Source of the DNA: Lentzea tibetensis
GTDB taxonomy: Bacteria > Actinomycetota > Actinomycetes > Mycobacteriales > Pseudonocardiaceae
DNA length: 64,000 bases
Reading direction: 5' to 3'
Assembly (NCBI RefSeq): GCF_007845675.1
Contig: NZ_VOBR01000003.1
Location: forward strand, 248,001 to 312,000
Made by a program: the position numbers and the translations under genes. Shown in pieces: positions 7,433 to 17,500 of this stretch (positions are counted from its first letter, which is position 1; each line of letters begins with the position of its first letter). The notes under the pieces were generated by a model. It had not been told where the DNA came from, ran no database searches, and was given only the letters and a program-made list of their open reading frames with translations.

Positions 7433-9688
7433 ATGCTCAAGGCACAGTCCCGAATGCGAGCGAAGCTCGCGGCTGCGCTGTCTCTCAGCCTGCTCGGCAT
7501 CGGTGTGGTCTTCGCGCCACCTGCGCTCGCCGACAGCTTCGTGTCCACCACGTTCGGTCCCACGGGTGGTGAACAGACCTACTCCATCCCGGCCGGTGTG
7601 ACCAAGTTGCGCGTCGTCGCCGTCGGTGCCCGTGGTGGTGCGGGTGCTGATGGTGGTGACGGATCCGCGCCCAGCGGTAGACGTGGCCAGAAGGTCACTG
7701 CGGACCTCATCATCCCCAGTGGAGTGACGAAACTCGTGGTGTCCGTCGGGCAGGACGGTGGCAACGGCAGTGGGGTCAACGGTGGCCAGCCCGGCTTCGG
7801 TGGTGGCGCGGCCGGTGGGCTCGGTACGCCGTTCGCCGGTGGTGCGGGTGGTGGGGCCAGTGACGTCCGCACGTGTTCGGCCGCCGCGCCGTGTGACAGT
7901 CTCGCCACGCGTCTGGTTGTCGCGCCTGGCGGTGGTGGTGGAGGTGGGCGGTGCTTCGCCATCGGCTGCCTTTCGTCACCGGAAGGGGGTGACGGTGGCA
8001 GTACATCTGGCGGGTCGCCCGGTATCCCTGGGCCCGGTGGGTTGCCCGGTGCGCCGGGGTTCTTCGGTCGTGGTGGGCTCGGTGGGCCTGGCAACCCCGG
8101 TACGGCCGGTGGTGGCGGTGGCGGTGGTGGAGGCGGCGGGTGGTTCGGCGGTGGTGGTGGGCCGTCCGGGTTCCAGGCGCCTACGCCGTTGATCGTCGCT
8201 GTCGACGGTGGTGCTGGTGGCAACGGGTCGTCGCGTGGTGCGGCGACTGTGGAGGAGACCGATGAACCTTCGTCGGTGACGATCAGTTATCTCGTCGAGT
8301 CGACCACGATCACCTACACCGGGCCGTCTGCCGGGTTCACCGGTGACCCGGCCACTGTGTCCGCGCGGTTGACCGCTTCGACCACCGGTGCGCCGGTGGC
8401 GAACGCTCCGTTGACGTTCCGGCTCAACGGGGCCGAGACCTGTACGGCCAACACCAACGCCAGTGGTGAGGCGTTCTGCGTCATCACGCCGCAGGAGGTC
8501 GCGGGGACCTATCCGCTGGTGGTGAGTTATCCGGGGGATGTGGTCCACCACCCGTCGAGTGCGCAGACGGCCTTCGAGGTCACCAGGAAGCCCACCACGC
8601 TCACCTACACGGGGGCGGTGACCGGTGACTTCCACGACCCGGCGACGGTGGCCGCGCGGCTGACGATCACGTCCAGTGGTGCTGCGGTTGTGGGGCAGCC
8701 GGTCGTGTTCGCGTTGAACAGTGCTGAGACGTGTACCGCGGACACCGATGCCAACGGTGTTGCGTCGTGTGTGATCACGCCGCAGGAGAAGGCGGGGACG
8801 TATCCGTTGACCGCTGCTTTTGCCGGTAGCAAAGCGCTTCTGCCGTCTGGTGCGGCTGTCGACTTCGTGGTGACCAAGGAGGAGACGAGTCTCGCGTACA
8901 CCGGAGATGTGAAGGTCGCCAACGCCGAACCTGCCACGGTGGCTGCGAAGCTGACCGAGGACGACGGCACTCCGGTCAGCGGGAGGAGTGTCACGTTGAA
9001 GCTCGGTGGCACGCAGTCGTGTGCGGACACCACGGATGACCAGGGTGTCGCGTCGTGTGTGATCGCGTCTGTCGACCAGCCGTTGAACGCTGCGGGCACG
9101 GTTGTCGTCACGGCGAGCTTTGTCGGTGACGACTACTACGAGCCCAGTCAGGTGGCAGTTGACGTGGGGCTGCGGTTCATGACGGGGCGTGGCTTCGGGC
9201 TCACCGGGTCGGTGCAGGTGCTCGGTGCTGGGGTTGCCGTGCCGCCCACGCCGGATACCGGGGCGGTGCGGGTCGCCCGTGCCACCACGAACGCGCCGCC
9301 GTGCGTGGCGGCGATCAACGGGCTGATCACCGCGCGTGGGGTGTGTGCGTCGGTCGTCACGACGCTGGCGCCGGGGACGTCTACCGCCAACGCGGCTGTG
9401 GCGCAGCTCAGTGTCGGTGTGGTCGCGTTGCGGGACGTGGTGGCCACCTCGCGCACCACGTGTGGTGGTTCCACGGGTGGTGTCACCATCGGTGCGCTGA
9501 CCGTCGCGGGGGTGCCGATCACCGTCACCACCGCGCCGAACACCACGATTTCGCTGCCCGGTGGGCGGATCGTGCTCAACGAGCAGGTGCCGGTCCCCGG
9601 TGGCCTGACCGTCAACGGTGCGCACGTGGTCCTGCCCGGTGTGGACGTCGTGGTGTCGTCGGCGACGAGCGACATCCACAACTGCTGA
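7433..9688 (+). CDS. Secreted glycine-rich protein with Ig-like repeats
   Basis: The 751-aa product starts at the ATG at 7433, preceded by AGAGAGG; the frame is open 26 codons further upstream but the signal peptide begins here (MLKAQSRMRAKLAAALSL ... ALADS, cleavage near 35). Residues about 35-285 form a glycine-rich beta domain (EQTYSIPAGVTKLRVVAVG, then long GGGG tracts). Three Ig-like repeats follow, each opening with T(T/S)xxYTG and DPATV, the first two containing ETCTA(N/D)T. The C-terminal 170 aa resemble a choice-of-anchor-P domain (TTCGGSTGGVTIGALTVAG) and end in Cys. It is probably an exported surface or spore-associated protein. No membrane anchor is seen. Confidence 0.8.
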   Translation: MLKAQSRMRAKLAAALSLSLLGIGVVFAPPALADSFVSTTFGPTGGEQTYSIPAGVTKLRVVAVGARGGAGADGGDGSAPSGRRGQKVTADLIIPSGVTKLVVSVGQDGGNGSGVNGGQPGFGGGAAGGLGTPFAGGAGGGASDVRTCSAAAPCDSLATRLVVAPGGGGGGGRCFAIGCLSSPEGGDGGSTSGGSPGIPGPGGLPGAPGFFGRGGLGGPGNPGTAGGGGGGGGGGGWFGGGGGPSGFQAPTPLIVAVDGGAGGNGSSRGAATVEETDEPSSVTISYLVESTTITYTGPSAGFTGDPATVSARLTASTTGAPVANAPLTFRLNGAETCTANTNASGEAFCVITPQEVAGTYPLVVSYPGDVVHHPSSAQTAFEVTRKPTTLTYTGAVTGDFHDPATVAARLTITSSGAAVVGQPVVFALNSAETCTADTDANGVASCVITPQEKAGTYPLTAAFAGSKALLPSGAAVDFVVTKEETSLAYTGDVKVANAEPATVAAKLTEDDGTPVSGRSVTLKLGGTQSCADTTDDQGVASCVIASVDQPLNAAGTVVVTASFVGDDYYEPSQVAVDVGLRFMTGRGFGLTGSVQVLGAGVAVPPTPDTGAVRVARATTNAPPCVAAINGLITARGVCASVVTTLAPGTSTANAAVAQLSVGVVALRDVVATSRTTCGGSTGGVTIGALTVAGVPITVTTAPNTTISLPGGRIVLNEQVPVPGGLTVNGAHVVLPGVDVVVSSATSDIHNC

Positions 9689-9724
9689 CGTAGCCTCGAA
9701 GGAGCTTCGGCAAGGGAGGCTCAG

Positions 9725-10129
9725 GTGGCAGCGGACGTCCCGCTCGAGTTCGTCACCCGGCTCAGGTCGTCGTGCCTGAGCCTCCCCGCCGCGTACGAGG
9801 AACAGGCCTGGGTGGGCACCAGGTGGTGTGTGCGCGGGAAGACGTTCGCGCACGTGGTGACCATCGCCGACGGCCATCCGCCCGCCTACGCGCGCGCCGC
9901 CTCGCACGACGGGCCGTTGACCGTGCTCACCTTCCGCTCGTCCGCCGACGAGCTCGACGCGCTGGCCAACTCGGGTCCACCGTTCTTCAAACCGCCGTGG
10001 TTCCCGGACATCGTCGGCATGGCGCTGGACGCCGCGACGGACTGGGACGAGGTCGACGAGCTGCTGACCGAGAGCTACTGCCTCCTCGCCCCGAAGAAGC
10101 TCACCGACCAGGTGGAACGTCCGGGCTGA
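9725..10129 (+). CDS. MmcQ/YjbR family protein
   Basis: The 134-aa product belongs to the MmcQ/YjbR family of small CyaY-fold proteins annotated as DNA-binding-like. Recognisable parts are LSLPAAYEEQAWVGTRWCVRGKTF near the N-terminus and the FFKPPWF and DWDEVDELLTESYCLLAPKKL blocks, the last being the typical family C-terminus. The GTG start at 9725 follows AGGGAGG at good spacing. It is 36 nt downstream of the glycine-rich protein gene but is probably functionally independent. No specific target is known. Confidence 0.85.
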   Translation: MAADVPLEFVTRLRSSCLSLPAAYEEQAWVGTRWCVRGKTFAHVVTIADGHPPAYARAASHDGPLTVLTFRSSADELDALANSGPPFFKPPWFPDIVGMALDAATDWDEVDELLTESYCLLAPKKLTDQVERPG

Positions 10130-10197
10130 CGCATTATCATCCTTTCGGTGACACGTCGCCGGGCGATCGCCGCGCCTTTCTCTGGTAGACGAATGGC

Positions 10198-11277
10198 GTG
10201 ATCATGAAAAGCGTCTCGCCGGAGAACGAACACCTCTTCAGCATCACCGAACTCCGCGCGATGGGTGGTGCCGCTCTCGCACTCGCGGGTCTGCTGGTCG
10301 CCGCTGGTCCTTCCCCGGTTCCGCACCCCGCGGATCCGGGCAGAGTCCCCGTCGCGCAGCAGAAATCCATTGTGGAGCAACCGGTCGTGGTGGACCAGGC
10401 GCCGTGGCGCAGCCTGGTGCCCGAGGTCCCGCTCGCGGCGGGCTCGACGCCGCTGGCGCAGGCCGGTGGCGCGAAGGCGCCGAAGGGGCCCGTGTCGCTC
10501 GCGATGGTCGGTCCGATCCCGAAGACGGCGTTGCAGGCGTACGAGAGCGCGGCGAGCAAGGTGAACGCGAGCTGCGGGCTGCACTGGTCCGTGCCCGCCG
10601 CCATCGGGCGCGTCGAGTCCAACCACGGCCGGTTCGGCGGCGCCAAGCTGCACACCGACGGCAGCACGCGGCCGGTCATCCGCGGCATCCAGCTCGACGG
10701 ACGTCCTGGTGTGGCAACGATTCGCGACACCGACGGCGGCACGCTCGACGGCGACCCGGTGTTCGACCGCGCGGTCGGGCCGATGCAGTTCATCCCCGGC
10801 ACGTGGCGCCGGTGGGGCGGCGACGGCAACGGTGACGGCGCAACCGATCCGGACAACATCTTCGACGCCGCGCTCGCGGCCGCGCGGTACCTGTGCGCGG
10901 GCGGGCGGGACACGCGCGATCCCGCGAGGCTCAACGAGGCCATCCACAGCTACAACCACTCCGACGAGTACGTGAACGCGGTGCTCTCCATCGCCAAGGC
11001 CTACCGCGACGGCGTGCAGACCGAGCCGAACCCGGCTCCTCCCAGCTCATCCGCCCCCACACCGTCCACTACGGACAGTGTGAAACCAGCGCCTTCGAGC
11101 GCACCCTCCGTCACCTCGTCGGTCGCGCCCACCCCGTCGTCGGCCTCCGCTCCGTCGTCGGAACGGCCGCGCTGGACCATGCCGCCGCTGCCTGGGCGCA
11201 AGCCTGTGCCCTCGTCGAGCCCGGCCTCCTCGAGCGCGGCGCCGTCGAGTGCGGAACCACCGGCGGAACGGGGTTGA
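10198..11277 (+). CDS. Secreted lytic murein transglycosylase
   Basis: The 359-aa product has an N-terminal hydrophobic export segment (about 22-40) and a transglycosylase-like domain at about 105-275: SCGLHWSVPAAIGRVESNH gives the catalytic Glu140, followed by RAVGPMQFIPGTWRRW and AARYLCAGG. The C-terminal 85 aa are a Pro/Ser-rich tail (PSSSAPTPSTT), probably a wall-spanning linker. It would cleave peptidoglycan glycan strands outside the cell. The start may be the GTG at 10198 or the ATG at 10204. It resembles the mycobacterial/streptomycete SLT proteins linked to growth and resuscitation. Confidence 0.88.
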   Translation: MIMKSVSPENEHLFSITELRAMGGAALALAGLLVAAGPSPVPHPADPGRVPVAQQKSIVEQPVVVDQAPWRSLVPEVPLAAGSTPLAQAGGAKAPKGPVSLAMVGPIPKTALQAYESAASKVNASCGLHWSVPAAIGRVESNHGRFGGAKLHTDGSTRPVIRGIQLDGRPGVATIRDTDGGTLDGDPVFDRAVGPMQFIPGTWRRWGGDGNGDGATDPDNIFDAALAAARYLCAGGRDTRDPARLNEAIHSYNHSDEYVNAVLSIAKAYRDGVQTEPNPAPPSSSAPTPSTTDSVKPAPSSAPSVTSSVAPTPSSASAPSSERPRWTMPPLPGRKPVPSSSPASSSAAPSSAEPPAERG

Positions 11278-11376
11278 GTGCCCCGATCGAGTGGCAGTCC
11301 GCTGTGGACAGTCGCGCACAGTGGTAGTTCGGGCTAAACCTCCGCTCACGTTCGTGAATGCGGTTCACCCGACTCG

Positions 11377-11396
11377 GAATTGTCTCTCGACAATTC
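11377..11396. promoter_or_regulatory. Inverted repeat upstream of the SdrD-type surface protein gene
   Basis: GAATTGTC at 11377-11384 and GACAATTC at 11389-11396 are perfect inverted repeats with a 4-nt spacer. A second pair, GTGAAT at 11426-11431 and ATTCAC at 11439-11444, follows. Both lie in the 285-nt gap before the giant surface-protein gene, whose AT content is higher than that of the surroundings. They may be operators, or the first may be a weak stem after the transglycosylase gene. Confidence 0.4.
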
Positions 11397-11562
11397 GTGA
11401 CATGTCGTTGCGACGATACGGTTGCGTGAATACTCCAAATTCACCCGACTGTGCGATGGTGCGTTATCAGTAAGTGATCGCTAAGAGGTGGCACCGCAAA
11501 TAAGGTGTCATTTTGCGATTTCCGCAGTAAGTCCCCGTCCTGCTGCACATAGGAGCGATTTC

Positions 11563-14500
11563 GTGAAACGACCGCTCGCCGCCGCGCTGGCAGCGCTGGT
11601 GGCCGCCTCGACCACAGCGGCGATGGCTGTGGCTCCCGTCAACCAGGCCGTGGCGGGCCCCGGCGACGGCACGCTGACCGTCAAGGTCGTTCGCGACGTC
11701 AACGGCAACGGCACCTACGAGGCCCCGCTCGAGCTCGGTGTCGCAGGCGCGTCCGTCACCGTCACCGACCCCACCGGCGGCACCGCGACCGCGACGACCG
11801 ACGCCGCGGGCAACGCGGCCGTCGGCCTCGCCGGTGTCACCGGCGGCAAGTACCGCGTGCAGGTGAACCCGCCCGCGGGCAGCGTCCTGAAGCCGGCTCC
11901 CGCCGGCACCACGGGCATCCCGCTCGAGAGCAACACGATGTTCGTGGACGTCTCGGGCGGCAAGAACGTCGCCGTCACCACCGGTCTGTGGAACCCCGCT
12001 GACTACTGCCAGGTCAACCCGACCCTGGTCACGGCGTGTCAGCGCGGTGCGCGCAAGCGCGACGGCAGCAGCAACATCGTCCCCGGCTCGCGTGCGATCG
12101 TGAGCTACCCGAACACCCAGCGCGGCACCACGCCGCCGACGTTGTTCGAGGACCAGGGCTCGGTCGGCACGGTCTACGGCCTCGCCTACCGCAAGCAGGA
12201 CAAGCGCGTCTTCTCCGGCGCGTTCGCCAAGCGTCTCGCGGCCTACGGGCCCAGCGGCGCGGGTGCGGTCTACGTGACCGCGCCGGGCGGTGCGACGACG
12301 CTCTTCACGACCGTCCCGACCGCGGGCGCCGCGACGCACAACATGCAGTCGAACTTCGACGGCGGCTTCTTCGCGGTCGCGGGCAAGCAGAGCCTCGGTG
12401 ACGTCGACATCTCCGAGGACGGCAGCGAGCTCTACGTCGTCAACCTCAACGACCGCAAGCTCTACGTCTACGACGCCACCGCGGCCACCGCGGGCGCTCC
12501 CAAGGGCTCGTACGACATCCCCGCGGCGGCCTGTGCGGCCGCGAGCGACTGGCGTCCGGGTGCACTCGGTGTGCGCGACGGCGTGCTCTACGTCGGTGGT
12601 GTCTGCTCCGGTGAGGCATCGCAGAACCGCGCCAACGTCAAGTCGGTCGTCTACACCTTCAAGGCGGGCGCGTTCAGCGCGCCGGTGCTGACCAAGGCCA
12701 TGGACTTCGTCCGCGGCATGGCGAAGGAGAACCGGCCGAACTCCAACAAGTGGTACGCGTGGAGCGACGACTGGGACTCCAGCGAGGACTTCGGTCTCGC
12801 CCACAACGCGTACCCGCAGCCGTTGATGACCGACATCGGTGTCGAGAACAACGGCGACCTGGTGCTCAACTTCCGCGACCGCTTCGGTGACCAGGGTGGT
12901 TACAAGATCCCCGCGCCGAACGGTGACGGCGGCGAGTGGGAAGCCATGTCGGGCGGTGACCTCAACCGCGCCTGCAAGTCCGGCGCCACCTACAACTGGG
13001 AGGGCACCGGCGGCTGCCCGAACAACCACAACGGCAGCAACGGCGGCGACCAGCCGGGCAACCAGATCGAGTACTACCCCGGTGAGTTCTTCTGCAACGC
13101 GGGCGGTACCTGCCAGCACATGGAGACCGCGCAGGGCGCGCTCGCGATGCTGTACGGCGAGACCCGCATGCCGGCGACCGTGATGGACCCGCTCGACGAG
13201 CGCTCCGGTGGTACCGGCTGGTTCGACCGCACCAACGGTTCGATGCAGAACGCCCAGCACACCAACGCCTACCGCATCTCCGACCTCGAGTCGGACCCGG
13301 AGGGCTGGGGCAAGGCGAACGGCCTCGGTGACCTCGAGGCGCTGTGCGACCTGGCACCCGTCCAGATCGGCAACCGCGTCTGGTTCGACACCGACGGAGA
13401 CGGCGTCCAGGACGGCAACGAGCCCGCCGTCGCGGGCGTCAAGGTCACGGCGACGCCGTGTGCCGCCGGTGGTGCCGCGCTCCCGGTGAAGACCACGACC
13501 GCCAAGGGCGAGTACTACTTCGGCCTCGCGGACGGTCTCAAGCCGGACACCTGTTACAACCTGACGTTCGACTACAGCGGGGTGAACACGGCGACCCTGC
13601 CGGGCGCTCCGCCGATTGCCGATCTCAAGTGGACGGTCAAGGAAGCCGGACCGGACCGTGTGATCGACTCCAACGTGGACACCGCGGGCAAGACCTCGGT
13701 GACCACCGGACCGTCGGGCACCGCGGACCACACGATCGACGCCGGTCTGATCGCCAAGGTCACCAACAAGCTCGGTGACTTCGTCTGGGTCGACGCGAAC
13801 CGCAACGGCATCCAGGACGCGGGCGAGGCCCCCGTTCCGGGCGTCACCGTCGTGCTGAAGGACGGCAGCGGCAACCCGATCGGCCAGCCGAAGACGACCG
13901 ACGCGCAGGGCAAGTACCTGTTCGACCTGCTCGAGGACGGCACCTACCAGGTGTGCTTCGACCTGTCGACGCTTCCCGCGCAGTACAAGGGCTACCTGTT
14001 CACGACCAAGGACGCCCCGAGCGACGACGCGAAGGACTCCGACGCCGATCCGGCGACCGGGTGCACCCCGACGACGACGCTCGGCGCGGCCAAGCGCGAG
14101 GACCTGACGCTCGACGCGGGCATCGCGCCGCCGAACAACAAGGTCGGCGACTTCGTGTGGGCGGACAACAACCGCAACGGCCTGCAGGACGCTGACGAGC
14201 CCCCGGTTCCGGGTGTCACCGTCACGCTGAAGGACGGCACGGGTGCACCGGTCGGCCAGCCGAAGACGACCGATCCGCAGGGCAAGTACCTGTTCGACAA
14301 CCTGCCCGACGGCACCTACCAGGTGTGCTTCGACATCACCACCGCACCGGCCGAGTTCCAGGGTTACCTGCTGACGAAGCCGAACGCCGGTGACGACGCG
14401 AAGGACTCCGACGTCGACCCGACGTCGAAGTGCACGCACACCACCACGCTGGGACCGGACAAGCGCGAGGACCTCACGCTCGACGCCGGTATCCGTCCGC

Positions 14501-17500
14501 CGAACAAGCTCGGCGACTACGTGTGGATCGACACCAACAAGAACGGTCTGCAGGACGCCGGCGAGCCGCCGGTGCCGAACCTGACCGTGAAGCTGGGTGA
14601 CAAGACCACCACGACGGACGCGAACGGCAAGTACCTGTTCGACAAGCTGCCGGACGGTGAGTACGAGGTCTGCTTCGACATCGCCAACATGCCCGCCCCG
14701 GTGGCGGACTACCAGGTGACGAAGCCGAATGCCGGTGACGACGCGACCGACTCCGACGCCGACCCCGCCACGGGGTGCGCGCCGAAGGTCACGCTCGGCA
14801 TCGACAAGCCGGAGGACTTGACCATCGACATGGGTCTCGTCTCCCCGGTGAACCGCCTCGGCGACTACGTGTGGGTCGACGTCAACAAGGACGGTCTGCA
14901 GGACGCGTCGGACATCCCGGTCGAGGGTGTCACGGCGAAGCTCCAGGACGGCACGGGCAAGGAGCTCGCGACGACCAAGACCGACGCGCAGGGCAAGTAC
15001 CTGTTCGACAACCTGGCCGACGGCACCTACAAGGTCTGCTTCGACGTCGCGAACCTCCCGGCGGCGGTGAAGGACTACAAGGTCACCACGGCCAACGTCC
15101 CGAGCGACGACGCGAAGGACTCGGACGCCGACGCGCAGGGCTGCACGGCCACGACGACGCTGGGCGCTGGGAAGCGCGAGGACCTGACCCTCGACATGGG
15201 TCTCGTCTCACCGCCGAACAAGCTCGGTGACTTCGTCTGGGTCGACGCGAACCGCAACGGTGTCCAGGACGAGGGCGAAGCCCCCGTTCCGAACATGACC
15301 GTGACCCTCGAGGACGGCTCGGGCAACCCGGTCGGCCAGCCGGTCAAGACCGACCCGCAGGGCAAGTACCTGTTCGACAACCTGCCGGACGGCACGTACC
15401 AGGTGTGCTTCGACTTCGCGAACATGCCCGCCGGGTTCACCGGCTACCTGCCGACCCGCAAGGACACGGGTGGCGACGACGGCAAGGACTCGGACGCCGA
15501 CCCGGCGACCGGCTGCACGCCGCCCACGTCGCTCGGTGCCGGCAAGCGTGAGGACCTCACGCTGGACGCCGGTATCCGTCCGCCGAACAAGCTCGGCGAC
15601 GTGGTCTGGAACGACACCAACAAGGACGGCATCCAGGATCCGACGGAGCCTGGCGTGCCCGGAATCAAGGTGACGCTCCAGAAGGAGGACGGCACCCCGG
15701 TCGGCACTCCGGTGACGACGGATCCGAACGGCAAGTACGAGTTCCCGAACCTGCCGGACGGCACTTACAAGGTGTGCTTCGACATCGCGAACATGCCTGC
15801 CCCGGTCACCGACTTCCAGGTGACCAAGCCGAACGCGGGCGACGACGGCAAGGACTCGGACGCGGACCCGGCAACGGGCTGCACGCCGACGACGACGCTG
15901 AACGTCGACAAGCCGGAGGACCCGACGCTCGACATGGGTCTGATCTCGCCGGTGAACCGCCTCGGTGACTTCGTCTGGGTCGACGCGAACAAGAACGGTC
16001 AGCAGGACGCCGGTGAGACCCCGGTCGAGGGCGTGACCGCGAAGCTCGTCGACGGTGCGGGCAAGGAGCTCGGCACCACCAAGACGGACGCGCAGGGCAA
16101 GTACCTGTTCGACAACCTGGCTGACGGCACGTACAAGGTCTGCTTCGACACCAAGGCCCTCCCGGCCGCGGTGGCGGACTACGTCGTGACGTCGAAGGAC
16201 ACCGGTGCGGACGCGACGGACTCCGACGCGGATCCGGCTGACGGCTGCACGGCCACCACGACGCTGGGGCCGGGCAAGCGCGAGGACCTGACGCTCGACA
16301 TGGGTCTGGTCGCACCGCCGAACAAGCTCGGTGACTACGTCTGGGTCGACCTGAACAAGAACGGCGTTCAGGACGCGGGCGAGCCTGCTGTTCCGGGCAT
16401 GAAGGTCGTGCTGCAGAAGGAGGACGGGACTCCCGTCGGCCAGCCGGTGAACACCGGTCCGGACGGCAAGTACCTGTTCCCGAACCTGCCGGACGGCAAG
16501 TACAAGGTCTGCTTCGGCCCGATGCCGGCGGACTTCGCCGACTACCAGTTCACGGCACCCGACAAGGGTGACGACGCGGTGGACTCGGACGCCGACGTGG
16601 CGACCGGCTGCACCCCGGTGGTCGAGCTGGGCACCGGCAAGCGCGAGAACCTGACCCTCGACGCCGGCATCTCCGCGCCGGTCAACAGGCTCGGCGACTT
16701 CGTGTGGATCGACGCCAACAAGAACGGTCTGCAGGACGCCGGTGAGACCCCGGTGGCGGGCGTGACCGCGAAGCTGCAGGACGGCACGGGCAAGGAGCTC
16801 GCCACGACCAAGACGGACGACAAGGGTCTCTACTTGTTCTCCGACCTGGCCGACGGCACCTACAAGGTGTGCTTCGACGTCAAGGCGCTGCCGGCAGCCG
16901 TTGCCGACTACACCCTGACGAAGCCCAACGCCGGTGACGACGCCAAGGACTCGGACGCCGACCCGGCGACCGGGTGCACCGCGCCGACCGTGCTCGGTGT
17001 CGGCAAGCGCCAGGACCTGACGCTCGACGCGGGCCTGGTGGCTCCGCCGAACCGCATCGGTGACCTGGTGTGGCTCGACACCAACCGCAACGGTCTGCAG
17101 GATCCGGGCGAGCCGGGTGTGCCGAACGTGCCGGTCAAGCTGGTCGACGGCTCCGGCAAGCCGGTCGGTGACCCGGTGAAGACCGGTCCGGACGGCAAGT
17201 ACGAGTTCCCGAACATCCCGGACGGCACCTACAAGGTGTGCTTCGAGATGGGTGCTCTGCCGAGCGAGTACGCCGGTTACCCGGCGACCAAGCCGAACGC
17301 GGGCGACGACGCGCTCGACTCCGACGTGGACCCGGCCACCGGGTGCACGCCGCCGGTGACGGTGGGAGTCGGCAAGCGGAACAACCCGACGCTCGACCTG
17401 GGCATCGTCTCCCCGACGTACCGCCTCGGCGACCTCGTCTGGTACGACGACAACTCGAACGGCGTCCAGGATCCGGGCGAGCCCGGTGTGCCGAACCTGC

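Noticed and set aside
11467-14439. 990-codon minus-strand open frame
   Set aside because: It is the antisense shadow of the repeat-rich surface-protein gene.
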